Shown one piece after another: positions 45,188-52,941 of a stretch of 64,000 bases of DNA. Position 1 is the stretch's first letter, and each line of letters opens with the position of its first letter. The position numbers and the translations under genes are program-made. This DNA comes from Geodermatophilaceae bacterium URHA0031. GTDB lineage: Bacteria > Actinomycetota > Actinomycetes > Mycobacteriales > Geodermatophilaceae. The stretch lies in assembly GCA_000620205.1 (NCBI GenBank), contig JHVP01000007.1:1-64000 (forward strand). Reading direction: 5' to 3'. A model generated the notes under the pieces. The model was given only the letters and a program-made list of their open reading frames with translations. It searched no databases and had not been told where the DNA came from.

Positions 45188-46863
45188 AGCAGCCAGTCGT
45201 CCTCGGCCCGGGCCACGTAGGCCGCGAAGGTCTCGCCCTGGGTCCGCCGGTCGAGGTAGCCGCGCAGCACCCGCTCGCAGTAGTCCGCCGTCTCGTCCTT
45301 GGTGATCTTGTGGCCGCGGAGCTTGCGCCCCAGTGCGGCGTCCACGCCCAGGTGGCCGCCCAGGTGCACCTGGAAGCCCTCGACGCTCTCGCCCTCGGCG
45401 TTGCGGACGATCATGCCCTTGAAGCCGATGTCCGCGGTCTGGAACCGGGCGCAGCTGTTCGGGCAGCCGTTGACGTTGATCCCGATCGGCTCGTCGAAGT
45501 CCGGCAGGCGCTTCTCCAGCTCGGCGTAGAGGTCCTGGGCGTGCTGCTTGGTCTCCACGATCGCCAGCTTGCAGAACTCCAGCCCGGTGCAGGCCATCGT
45601 GCCGCGGCGGAAGGCGCTCGGCCGCACCAGCAGGTCGTGCTCGGCCAGCGCGTCGACGAGCTCCTCGACCCGCTCGTCGGGGACGTCGAGGATCACCAGC
45701 TTCTGCTGGGTCGTCGTCCGGACCCGGCCGCCCCGGGTGCCGTACTCGGCGGCGAGGTCGGCGATCCGGGTCAGCAGCGAGCCGCTGATCCGGCCGGTGC
45801 GCAGCGCGAAGCCGACGGCGTTGGCGCCGTCCTTCTGCTTGCTGACCCCGACGTGGTCGCGCTGGTCGTGCACCGGCGGCGCGGCGGCCGGCCCGTCGGG
45901 CAGCTCTGCGTGCAGGTACTCGTCCTGCAGCACCTGGCGGAACTTCTCCGGGCCCCAGTCGGCCATCAGGAACTTGATCCGCGCGTGGGTCCGCGACCGG
46001 CGGTAGCCGTAGTCGCGGAAGATCGAGGTCGCGGCCACCCAGACGTCGGTGACCTGCTCCGGGCGGACGAACACGCCGATCCGCTTGGCGAACATCGGGT
46101 TGGTCGACAGCCCGCCGCCGACCCAGAGGTCGTAGCCGGCCTCGCCGTCGGCGTTGCGGACCCCCACGAAGGAGATGTCGTCGATCTCCGGCTCGGTGCA
46201 GTGGTCGACGCAGCCGCTCATCGACGTCTTCCACTTGCGCGGCAGGTTGCTGAACGCCGGGTCGCCGATGTACCGCGCGACCGTCGCGGCCATCACCTCG
46301 CTGGCGTCGAGGACCTCGTCGGCGAGCACACCGGCCAGCGGGCAGTTCAGCATGCCGCGCGGGGTGTCGCCGCAGGCCTCCGTCGTCTGCAGGCCGACCG
46401 CCGCCAGCTGCTCCCAGATCTGCGGCACGTCCTCGATGCGGATCCAGTGGTACTGGACGTTCTGCCGGTCGGTGACGTCGGCGACGTCCCGGCCGTACTC
46501 GGTGCTGATCCTCCCGAGCACCCGCAGCTGCTCGCTGGACAGCTGCCCACCGTCGGTGCGGACCCGCATCATGAAGTAGGAGTCCTCGAGCTCCTCGGGC
46601 TCCAGCACGGCGGTCCGGCCGCCGGGGATGCCCTGAGCCCGCTGGGTGTAGAGGCCCATCCAGCGCATCCGGCCGCGCAGGTCGCCGGGGTCGATGCCGT
46701 CGAAGCCGGTGTGCGCGTAGATGTCGATGATCCGCTGGCGCACGTCCAGGCCGTCGGAGTCCTTCTTCATCCGCTCGTTCGGGTTCAGCGGCTCGCGGTA
46801 GCCGAGCGCCCACTGGCCCTGACCGCGCTGCGGCCGGTTGCTGGTGCGGGTGGGGGTGGACAC
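45184..46863 (-). CDS. sirA: Ferredoxin-dependent assimilatory sulfite reductase
   Basis: A 559-residue siroheme [4Fe-4S] enzyme reducing sulfite to sulfide. Cluster ligands C425, C431, C467 and C471 follow the C-x5-C...C-x3-C pattern. Siroheme-binding arginines and lysines are present in RGRMRWMG, NVQYHWIRIED and RKWKTSMSG. By context Tyr72 and Cys164 correspond to the Tyr-Cys crosslink of Mycobacterium tuberculosis SirA (NirA). Electrons probably come from a ferredoxin such as FdxA in this window. GTG 46863 begins the gene. A cysteine-type leader peptide lies about 100 bp upstream, so expression probably depends on cysteine supply. Confidence 0.95.
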   Translation of the reverse strand: MSTPTRTSNRPQRGQGQWALGYREPLNPNERMKKDSDGLDVRQRIIDIYAHTGFDGIDPGDLRGRMRWMGLYTQRAQGIPGGRTAVLEPEELEDSYFMMRVRTDGGQLSSEQLRVLGRISTEYGRDVADVTDRQNVQYHWIRIEDVPQIWEQLAAVGLQTTEACGDTPRGMLNCPLAGVLADEVLDASEVMAATVARYIGDPAFSNLPRKWKTSMSGCVDHCTEPEIDDISFVGVRNADGEAGYDLWVGGGLSTNPMFAKRIGVFVRPEQVTDVWVAATSIFRDYGYRRSRTHARIKFLMADWGPEKFRQVLQDEYLHAELPDGPAAAPPVHDQRDHVGVSKQKDGANAVGFALRTGRISGSLLTRIADLAAEYGTRGGRVRTTTQQKLVILDVPDERVEELVDALAEHDLLVRPSAFRRGTMACTGLEFCKLAIVETKQHAQDLYAELEKRLPDFDEPIGINVNGCPNSCARFQTADIGFKGMIVRNAEGESVEGFQVHLGGHLGVDAALGRKLRGHKITKDETADYCERVLRGYLDRRTQGETFAAYVARAEDDWLL

Positions 46864-46959
46864 GTCAGGGAATCTCCATCTGCGCCGGCACGCCGAGCGT
46901 GCGCGACGCGGCCGGGTGCGGGGGAGCAGCTCTGCGAGGCTGCGCGAGCGGGGCCGGGG

Positions 46960-47046
46960 TCAGCGCTGGGCGCGACACGCGGCGCTGGAGACGCGCGCCA
47001 GGTCGACGTGCAGGCGCGCCACGAGGAGAGCGCCGCAGTTCGTCAC
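46960..47046 (-). CDS. Cysteine-type leader peptide upstream of sulfite reductase
   Basis: A 28-residue open frame (GTG 47046) that starts MTNCGALLVA and contains RLHVDLARVSSAAC, the signature of the short leader peptides placed before sulfur-assimilation genes in actinobacteria. It carries two Cys codons, at residues 4 and 24. Slow decoding under cysteine shortage could change the downstream RNA fold and raise sulfite reductase expression. It ends 97 bp before the sirA start. Confidence 0.8.
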   Translation of the reverse strand: MTNCGALLVARLHVDLARVSSAACRAQR

Positions 47047-47092
47047 GACTCGATGGTCCCACACTGCGGACGACTGCCGTGCCGGTGCCGGT

Positions 47093-47575
47093 TCAATCGC
47101 CCTCGGCGAGGCCGAAGGAGCGCCAGGCGCTCTCCAGCTCGATCATCTCCGCCACCTGCGGGGGCATCTCGCCCGCCACGACGTCGGCGAGCGTGACGTT
47201 CTCCAGCACCCGCCGGTAGGCCTCCCGGGCGGCGACCCACACGTGCGCCAGCGGCGCGGCGGCGCCGGGGTACTCGACGTCCTCGGGTCGTTGGCCGTGC
47301 ACCTCGGCGAGGAAGCCCTGCTCGATCCGCATGACCCGGGCGATCGACACCTCCGACGCGGGGAGGGCCAGCCGGTAGCCGCCCTCCCGGCCGCGCTGGC
47401 TGGTGACCAGCCGGGCGTGCTGCAGGTCGCCGAGGATCGCCTGCAGGAAGCGCGCCGGGATCCCCTGCGCCTGGGCGATCCGGTCGGAGGTGAGGGACTC
47501 GGGGGCGACGGCGGCGAGCTCGACGGCTGCCCGTACTGCGTAGTCGACCCGGGCTGAGATGCGCACGGAGGTCAT
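47093..47575 (-). CDS. Rrf2-family transcriptional regulator
   Basis: A 160-residue winged-helix regulator. ISARVDYAVRAAVELAAV is the Rrf2 opening, SDRIAQAQGIPARFLQAILGDLQHARLVTSQRGREGGYRLAL the DNA-binding region with the recognition helix and wing. The usual three cysteines of Fe-S Rrf2 proteins are absent (the protein has no cysteine), so it is more like CymR or a cluster-free relative than IscR or NsrR. It lies directly upstream of the leader and sirA on the same strand, suggesting control of sulfur assimilation. It diverges from the NUDIX gene with a 26-bp gap. Confidence 0.88.
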   Translation of the reverse strand: MTSVRISARVDYAVRAAVELAAVAPESLTSDRIAQAQGIPARFLQAILGDLQHARLVTSQRGREGGYRLALPASEVSIARVMRIEQGFLAEVHGQRPEDVEYPGAAAPLAHVWVAAREAYRRVLENVTLADVVAGEMPPQVAEMIELESAWRSFGLAEGD

Positions 47576-47601
47576 CCTGCCGTGTCTGCCAGGCTGGACC
47601 C

Positions 47602-48354
47602 GTGTTCCAGCTGAGGTTCACCACGTTGGTGGAGGCCCCGCTCACCGTGGCCTTCGACGTCGCGAGGTCCCTCGGCCGCCCGTGGGGGCACTCGCTGGAG
47701 GAGGTCGTCTCCGAGCGGCCGTGGCGCGACGTCTACCGGGCCGCGCCCGGCGACGGCCGGCCGACGCTGGTGCACACCCGGCAGTTCTCCGCCACGGGCG
47801 CAGGCACGGTCGTCGACGAGCAGGTCGACTGGGACCCCGCGCTCGGGCGGCCGGCCGACCGGGTCCTGCTGCGCGGCCGGGTCGAGCGGGCCATGCAGGC
47901 GCACCTGGACGCGTACGCCGCCGCCGCCGCACGCCGGGCCCTCGACGTGACCCAGGTGGTCGGCGCGGCGCTCGTCGACGACCGGCGCCGGGTGCTCGTC
48001 GCGCAGCGCGGGTCCGGTCCGCTCGCCGGGCTCTGGGAGTTCCCGGGCGGCAAGGTCGAGCCGGGGGAGTCCGACCTCACCGCGCTGGTCCGGGAGTGCA
48101 CCGAGGAGCTCGGCATCGCGGTGCAGCCGCAGGAGTTCCTCGGTGAGGTGCCGCTGGACGGCGTCGTCGCGGGCGGCCCGCCGGGTGCCTCGACGCTGCG
48201 GGTGTGGTCGGGACGCATCGTGGGCGGGGAACTGGTCGCCCACGAGCACACCGAGCTGCGCTGGCTGGGCGCCGACGAGCTCGAGGACCTGGCCTGGATC
48301 GCCGCCGACCGCCCCCTGCTCCCCGCCGTCCGCACCCTCCTCGCCCACCTCTGA
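47602..48354 (+). CDS. SRPBCC-NUDIX fusion hydrolase (MutT-like)
   Basis: A 250-residue two-domain protein. Residues 1 to about 112 resemble an SRPBCC/DUF2505-like lipid- or small-molecule-binding fold (FQLRFTTLVEAPLTVAFDVARS). Residues about 118-250 form a MutT-like hydrolase with a full Nudix box at 150-172: G-x5-E-x7-REC-x-EE-x-GI. The WEFPGGKVEPGES context fits nucleotide-pool cleaning such as 8-oxo-dGTP removal. Fusion of these two folds is uncommon. GTG 47602 begins 26 bp from the divergent Rrf2 gene. Confidence 0.82.
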   Translation: MFQLRFTTLVEAPLTVAFDVARSLGRPWGHSLEEVVSERPWRDVYRAAPGDGRPTLVHTRQFSATGAGTVVDEQVDWDPALGRPADRVLLRGRVERAMQAHLDAYAAAAARRALDVTQVVGAALVDDRRRVLVAQRGSGPLAGLWEFPGGKVEPGESDLTALVRECTEELGIAVQPQEFLGEVPLDGVVAGGPPGASTLRVWSGRIVGGELVAHEHTELRWLGADELEDLAWIAADRPLLPAVRTLLAHL

Positions 48355-48357
48355 CCC

Positions 48358-48425
48358 GAGGTTTCGGCGCCGAACCCCGACGAGGTTTCGGCGCCGAACC
48401 CTGACGAGGTTTCGGCGCCGAAACC
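48358..48425. repeat. Three tandem palindromic repeats, 24-bp period
   Basis: The palindrome TTCGGCGCCGAA lies at 48363-48374, 48387-48398 and 48411-48422, exactly 24 bp apart, each within a larger GAGGTTTCGGCGCCGAACC-like unit. Two further copies with the same 24-bp period flank the other side of the DUF559 gene (49368-49379, 49392-49403). Confidence 0.85.
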
Positions 48426-48481
48426 GTGGGGCTGTGGACGGCGGCAGCGAGCCCCGGCCGAGATCCGACACGCTCCGCGGC

Positions 48482-49360
48482 GTGACACCCCTCCGTCGTC
48501 CGCCGCACGGCCTCTTCATCGGTGCCCATGCCGTCGCGGAGGGTCTGGTGACGCCCGGCCAGCTGGACCGTGGGACCTTCCGCCGCGTGCTGCGTGGGGT
48601 CTACGCCGACCCTGCCCTGCACGTCGACCATGAGCTGGTCGCCCGAGCTGCAGCCCTGGTCATGCCGCCCGACGCGGCGCTGGCCGGCCGCTCGGCTGCT
48701 CTGTGGTGGGGCGGCCGGACCGCGGGCGCCCGGGACCCGGTACGCGTGGTGGTGCCTTCCGCGTCCGCGTGGCGTGGACCGCGCGGGGTCATGGTCCACC
48801 GGACCGACCTGCGTCCCGGCGACGTGGTCGAGAAGGAAGAGGGCATCCGCGTCACGACGATGGAACGGACCGCGTGGGACGTCGCTGCCCTGGAGAAGGT
48901 CAAGGACGCCGTGGCCTGCCTCGACGCCATGGCCTTCGCCGGTGAGCTCACCGACCAGGCCCTCCGACGCGTCGCCGGGTCCGCGACGGGGAGATGGGGG
49001 TCGCGGCGCGTCCGCCGGGCACTGTCCCTGGTCGATGGACGGGCGCAGAGCCCACCGGAGTCCTGGGTGCGGGTCGCCTGCCATGTGGCTGGACTCCCCG
49101 CGCCGGTGCCTCAGTTCGTCGTCATCGAGGGCGGGGCCTTCCTCGGCAAGGTCGACCTCGCCTGGCCGGAGGCGAGGCTGATCGTCGAGTACGAGGGGCC
49201 GCACCACTTCGATGCCGCACGGATCGAGGAGGACGACGCCCGGTACGCGGCACTGCGGGCCGCCGGTTGGCGCGTGATCCGCCTGGCCAACGCCGATCTC
49301 CGTGACCTGGACGTCGTCGTCGAACGGATCCGCGCCGCGCTCCGCCGCGGTGGGAGCTGA
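48482..49360 (+). CDS. DUF559 endonuclease-fold protein with AbiEi-like N-terminus
   Basis: A 292-residue protein. The N-terminal half resembles the AbiEi-type winged helix and sensor (VAEGLVTPGQLDRGTFRRVLRGVYADP, ALAGRSAALWW, VTTMERTAWDVAAL). The C-terminal DUF559 part has Vsr-like PD-(D/E)xK residues: E194 in SPPESWVR, D225 in VDLAWPE, and E236-x-E238 in VEYEG, followed by HHF and the GWRVIRL strand. It may nick or cut DNA. Homologues are numerous in Geodermatophilaceae-like genomes with no known role. No toxin partner adjoins it. GTG 48482; it is flanked on both sides by palindromic repeats. Confidence 0.8.
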   Translation: MTPLRRPPHGLFIGAHAVAEGLVTPGQLDRGTFRRVLRGVYADPALHVDHELVARAAALVMPPDAALAGRSAALWWGGRTAGARDPVRVVVPSASAWRGPRGVMVHRTDLRPGDVVEKEEGIRVTTMERTAWDVAALEKVKDAVACLDAMAFAGELTDQALRRVAGSATGRWGSRRVRRALSLVDGRAQSPPESWVRVACHVAGLPAPVPQFVVIEGGAFLGKVDLAWPEARLIVEYEGPHHFDAARIEEDDARYAALRAAGWRVIRLANADLRDLDVVVERIRAALRRGGS

Positions 49361-49364
49361 GCCA

Positions 49365-49408
49365 GGTTTCGGCGCCGAAACCTCGGAAGGATTCGGCGCC
49401 GAAACCTG
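49365..49408. repeat. Two further palindromic repeats downstream of the DUF559 gene
   Basis: TTCGGCGCCGAA occurs at 49368-49379 and 49392-49403, again 24 bp apart, extended to GGTTTCGGCGCCGAAACC in the first copy. With the three upstream copies they bracket the DUF559 gene; they may also act as a terminator for both convergent genes. Confidence 0.85.
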
Positions 49409-49416
49409 GGAAGGGG

Positions 49417-50772
49417 TCAGCCGGTGGTGTTGCCGGTGATGTTCCAGGACGCGAGGCGGAGCGGCGGGACGGCGAAGCGGTTCGTGCCGGCGTAGGTCAT
49501 CGTCAGCCGGCCGGGCTGCGGGTCGACCACCGACCCGACGGTGACCGCCCCGGGGGCCAGCGCCTCCAGGTAGGACTGGGTGAACCGCAGCGTGCTCACC
49601 GGTGCCACCACCCGGCCGTCCTCGACGAGCCAGACGCCGTTGCGGGTGAGCCCGGTCCACACCGACCGCTTGGGGTCCACGACCCGGGTGTACCAGAGGT
49701 CGCTCACCAGGAGCCCGCGCTCCAGCCCGGCCACCAGGTCGTCGACCGAGCCGCCATCGCCGGGGGCCAGCGCGGGGTCACCGGCGATCGGCCCGGCGGT
49801 CGCCGAGGTGTCCGACGCGTGCCCGGTCGAGGAGCTCCCGAGCGCGGCAGCCACCCGCCGATCGGTGGTCAGGCCGACCGGCACGCCGTCGCGCACCAGG
49901 TCGGTCCGCCGGGCGGGGGTGCCCTCGGTGTCGAAGGGCAGGCCGGTCGCCTCCGGGCCGGCCGCGTCGTCGACCAGCGAGACCGCCTCGTCGAACTGCT
50001 GCTCGTCCAGTCGGAGCCCGGAGGTGCCGTCGACCACGGCCTTGCCGTTGAACTGGCCCGAGGTCAGGCCGGCGACGACGTCACCGACCGCGGCCGGCTC
50101 CAGCACCACGGCGTAGCGGCCGGGGTCGACCGGGACGGCGTCCACCCCGGCCCGGGCCTTGGCCGCGGCCCGGGCACCGAGTGCGGCGGGGTCCAGGTCG
50201 GCGAACCGCCGGGACGCCGAGCGGGCCACGCCGTCGGCGCCGCTGAGCCGGGCGATGCCGTCGCAGGCCGCCGAGGTCGCCGCACCGCGGACGTGCTGGC
50301 CGGCGGTGTCGGCCAGCACGACGGTGCTCGAGGAGGTCTGCACGTAGCCGGCGGTGCTCAGCCCGCCGGCGGCCCCGACGAAGGCGGCCACGGCGGCGGC
50401 CCGCTCGGCGGGGGAGGCCTGGGCGGTCGCCTCGTCCGGGTTGCCCGTCGACACCAGCGGGGCGGGCCCGGCGAGCCCCGGCCAGTCGGCGTCGCGCGGG
50501 CGCAGCCGGGCGGCGGCGAGGGTCGCGGTCACCAGGTCGGCCGCCGACGAGGTCCGGGTGGTCGACGCGGTCGCCGTCCGGCCGCCGTCCACGGTGAGCT
50601 GGAGGTGGAGCGTGGTCCGCTCGTCGGCCGCGTTCTGGTGGACGGCCGAGGCGGCGAACCGGGTCAGCGCCAGCGCGCTGGACTCGGCCCGCACGACCGC
50701 GGCGGCGTCCGCGCCGGCCTGCCGGCGCACCTCGTCCAGGACCGCGGCGACCAGGGAGTCGAGGGCGGTCAC
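49417..50772 (-). CDS. tldE: TldE/PmbA-like partner of TldD metalloprotease
   Basis: A 451-residue TldE-type protein. It lacks the HExxxH zinc motif, as TldE proteins do, and carries the family C-terminal segment LWYTRVVDPKRSVWTGLTRNGVWLVEDGRVVAPVSTLRFTQSYLE. It forms a heterodimer with TldD, which cleaves small unfolded peptides in E. coli and contributes to modified-peptide maturation or gyrase-toxin degradation. GTG 50772 overlaps the TldD stop by 4 bp, ensuring coupled translation. Confidence 0.92.
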   Translation of the reverse strand: MTALDSLVAAVLDEVRRQAGADAAAVVRAESSALALTRFAASAVHQNAADERTTLHLQLTVDGGRTATASTTRTSSAADLVTATLAAARLRPRDADWPGLAGPAPLVSTGNPDEATAQASPAERAAAVAAFVGAAGGLSTAGYVQTSSSTVVLADTAGQHVRGAATSAACDGIARLSGADGVARSASRRFADLDPAALGARAAAKARAGVDAVPVDPGRYAVVLEPAAVGDVVAGLTSGQFNGKAVVDGTSGLRLDEQQFDEAVSLVDDAAGPEATGLPFDTEGTPARRTDLVRDGVPVGLTTDRRVAAALGSSSTGHASDTSATAGPIAGDPALAPGDGGSVDDLVAGLERGLLVSDLWYTRVVDPKRSVWTGLTRNGVWLVEDGRVVAPVSTLRFTQSYLEALAPGAVTVGSVVDPQPGRLTMTYAGTNRFAVPPLRLASWNITGNTTG

Positions 50773-52247
50773 CCGCGCACCCCCACCCGGACGCCGGAGA
50801 ACCGGGCCGGCGCCGCGCCGTGGCCGGTGTGCCCGACCTGGCCGGGCTGGCCCTTGCCGCAGTTCGGTGTGCCCCACGCGCGCCACTCCCCGGGGGCGCG
50901 GCCGCCGAGCATGTCCAGCGAGGACCAGAACCGCGGGCCGATGCCGGTGTAGGAGGGGTTCTTCAGCATCCGGCCCTTCCGGCCGTTGCGGACCTCCCAG
51001 CCGATCTCGCAGCCGAACTGGAAGTTCAGCCGGCGGTCGTCGATGGACCACGACCGGTTGTGCTCCATCAGCACGCCGTCGTCGGTCGCCGCGATCATCT
51101 CCTCCAGCGTGTGCGGACCGGGCTCCAGCCCGACGTTGGTCATCCGCACCATCGGCAGCCGGGCGAACCCGTCGGCGCGGACCGAGCCGGCGTAGTCCAG
51201 ACCGGCGACCGCGGCGGAGTCCCGGCCGGCGAGGACACCCACCCAGACCCCGTTGCGGACGGCGTCCCGGGCCGCGGCGGGCGTGCCCTCGTCGTCGAAG
51301 CCGAAGGAGCCCAGGGCCCCGGGGATCGTCGGGTCGATGGTGATGTTCATCAGCTCGGAGCCGAAGCGCAGCGAGCCGAGCTGGTCGAGGTCCAGCCACG
51401 AGGTCCCGGCGAACGCCGCCTCCCAGCCGAGGATGCGGTCCAGCTCGATGGCGTGCCCCACCGACTCGTGGATCTGCAGCGACATCTGCTCGCCACCGAG
51501 CAGCAGCGTCGTGTCCCCGCTGGGGCAGGACGGCGCGGTGAGCAGCTCCTGGCACTCGGCGGCGATCCGGTCGGCGTGCCCGGGGAGGTCGATCTCGCGG
51601 ACCAGCTCCCAACCGCGGGTGCCGAACTGGCCACGGAAGGCGGGGTACGAGCGGCGCTGGGTCTCGCCGTCCCCGACGGTGAGGCAGTGCATGCCTGCGC
51701 CGCACTCGCGCACGTGCTGGCCGATCCGGGCGCCCTCGCTGGACACGAACGCGGTGCGGGTGTCCCACGCCTGCGACGACGCCTCGGCGACGGCCACCCC
51801 GGCGGCCCGCATCGTCGCGGTGACGCCGGTGAGCAGGTCGCCCTTCTCCGCCAGCGGGACGTCGAACGGGTCCTCGAGGCACTCGCTGGCCCAGCCCCCG
51901 TGGACGGCCGGGACGCCGACGAGGTCCACCGGCGGGCCGGGGACGGCGGCCGACGCCTCGGCGATCTCGGTGGCGCGGGCGCCGGTCCGGCGGGCGTCGG
52001 CGTCGCCGGCGGGGTCGCCCAGCGCAGCGAAGCCCCAGGACGAGCCGACGAGTGCGCGGACGCCGAGCCCGGCAGACGTGGTCTGGGTCAGGGCGCGCAC
52101 GTCGCCGTCCCGCGCGGTCATCGACTCGTACCGCCGGTCGACCAGGCGGGCGTCGGCGTAGCGGGCGCCGGCGGCCAGGGCGGCCTCGACGGCCGCCGCC
52201 GCGGCGTCGAAGGCAGCGGCCTCCACGGTGCGGGGGACGTCAGCCAC
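50769..52247 (-). CDS. tldD: TldD metalloprotease
   Basis: A 492-residue zinc peptidase. H260-E-x-x-x-H265 in QIHESVGHAIELDRILG is the zinc site; a conserved Cys lies in the C-terminal TPNCGKGQPGQVGHTG motif. The N-terminal YADARLVDRRYESMTARDG is typical. It heads the tldDE pair, followed by the CsbD gene on the same strand, which begins about 300 bp upstream. Peptide substrates in this organism are unknown; no modified-peptide cluster is nearby. Confidence 0.95.
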   Translation of the reverse strand: MADVPRTVEAAAFDAAAAAVEAALAAGARYADARLVDRRYESMTARDGDVRALTQTTSAGLGVRALVGSSWGFAALGDPAGDADARRTGARATEIAEASAAVPGPPVDLVGVPAVHGGWASECLEDPFDVPLAEKGDLLTGVTATMRAAGVAVAEASSQAWDTRTAFVSSEGARIGQHVRECGAGMHCLTVGDGETQRRSYPAFRGQFGTRGWELVREIDLPGHADRIAAECQELLTAPSCPSGDTTLLLGGEQMSLQIHESVGHAIELDRILGWEAAFAGTSWLDLDQLGSLRFGSELMNITIDPTIPGALGSFGFDDEGTPAAARDAVRNGVWVGVLAGRDSAAVAGLDYAGSVRADGFARLPMVRMTNVGLEPGPHTLEEMIAATDDGVLMEHNRSWSIDDRRLNFQFGCEIGWEVRNGRKGRMLKNPSYTGIGPRFWSSLDMLGGRAPGEWRAWGTPNCGKGQPGQVGHTGHGAAPARFSGVRVGVRG

Positions 52248-52321
52248 GGATCCGGCCAGTTCTCTTAGCGAGGCTCATCATCGGGGCCATCGTGCGCCCC
52301 GGGGAGGGGGTGCACAAGCGA

Positions 52322-52355
52322 GAGCGCCACCCCCGGCGGACCGGTGGCGGCGCTC
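52322..52355 (-). terminator. Hairpin between csbD-like and tldD genes
   Basis: GAGCGCCACC at 52322-52331 pairs with the GGTGGC and GCGCTC parts at 52343-52355 (a 3-nt bulge). It lies 28 bp beyond the stop of the minus-strand CsbD gene and probably ends its transcript. A small 15-bp palindrome GTGACCTCAGGTCAC lies at about 52374-52388, overlapping the stop. Confidence 0.5.
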
Positions 52356-52382
52356 CCGACGGTGCGGGTCAGTGACCTCAGG

Positions 52383-52553
52383 TCACTTGAAGATGTCCTT
52401 GACCTTCTCGCCGGCCTGCTTCGCGTTCCCGGCGGCCTGGTCCTTGTGGCCCTCGGCCTGCAGGTCCTTGTCGTCGGTCGCCTTGCCGGCGGCCTCCTTG
52501 CCCTGTCCTGCCAGCTCCTGGGCCTTGTTCTGCATCTTGTCCATGGCGCTCAT
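52383..52553 (-). CDS. CsbD-family stress protein
   Basis: A 56-residue, highly charged helical protein: MDKMQNKAQELAGQGKEAAGKATDDKDLQAEG and NAKQAGEKVKDIFK match the CsbD family, which is induced by general stress (sigma-B regulon in Bacillus). It is likely intrinsically disordered or membrane-surface binding; no enzymatic activity is known. The ATG at 52553 follows GGAGG-like sequence. A sigma-B-type promoter is suggested at 52590-52615. Confidence 0.9.
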   Translation of the reverse strand: MSAMDKMQNKAQELAGQGKEAAGKATDDKDLQAEGHKDQAAGNAKQAGEKVKDIFK

Positions 52554-52589
52554 GTGGGCCTCCTCTGGTCCGTTGCGATCTGTCCGGGT

Positions 52590-52615
52590 GTACCCAGCGG
52601 GCGGCCGACGCACAC
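52590..52615 (-). promoter_or_regulatory. Possible sigma-B-type promoter of the CsbD gene
   Basis: On the minus strand GTGT (52615-52612) and GGGTAC (52595-52590) are 16 bp apart, resembling GTTT-N-GGGTAT stress-sigma promoters, 37 bp before the CsbD start. Only the -10 part is close to consensus. Confidence 0.35.
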
Positions 52616-52941
52616 GCGATGCCACCTGTGAGACGGCGGCGTCCTGGCCACCTCTTCCCGGACGCTCATCGGCGGACCGGAAACCCTCCTGCGGGACGTT
52701 CGTTGTTGCGATGTTGTTGCGGCCTCGCGGCGGCATTCCTGAGTCGAGGTCACAAGTTGGTGACGGTCCTCGACGGGTCTCCGGCACCTGCCTAATGTCG
52801 GCCCGTCGCTCCCTGTAGGACGGTCTCCCGACGGTTCTCGGTGAGGGTGTGGTCAGGCAAGCAGCCGTTCCGCCCGGCGATCCCGGGTCGGTCAGACATG
52901 GACGTTCCCCCCGCGCATGCGGGTCGAGGAGGCATTCGAAC
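52616..52941. other. Intergenic region between csbD-like and ABC binding-protein genes
   Basis: Nothing coding is supported. The stretch holds the upstream region of the ABC importer operon; a pyrimidine-rich leader ends at GGAGG (about 52928) before GTG 52942. No confident promoter or riboswitch was recognised. Confidence 0.4.

Noticed and set aside
48358-48425. CRISPR-like array
   Set aside because: Units are palindromes with nearly constant 12-bp gaps and no unique spacers, and there are no cas genes.
48077-49660. Repeated VSAPKP-like peptides in a minus-strand frame, resembling a repetitive surface protein
   Set aside because: The peptides arise from the 24-bp palindromic DNA repeats; the rest of the frame is antisense to NUDIX and DUF559 coding sequence.
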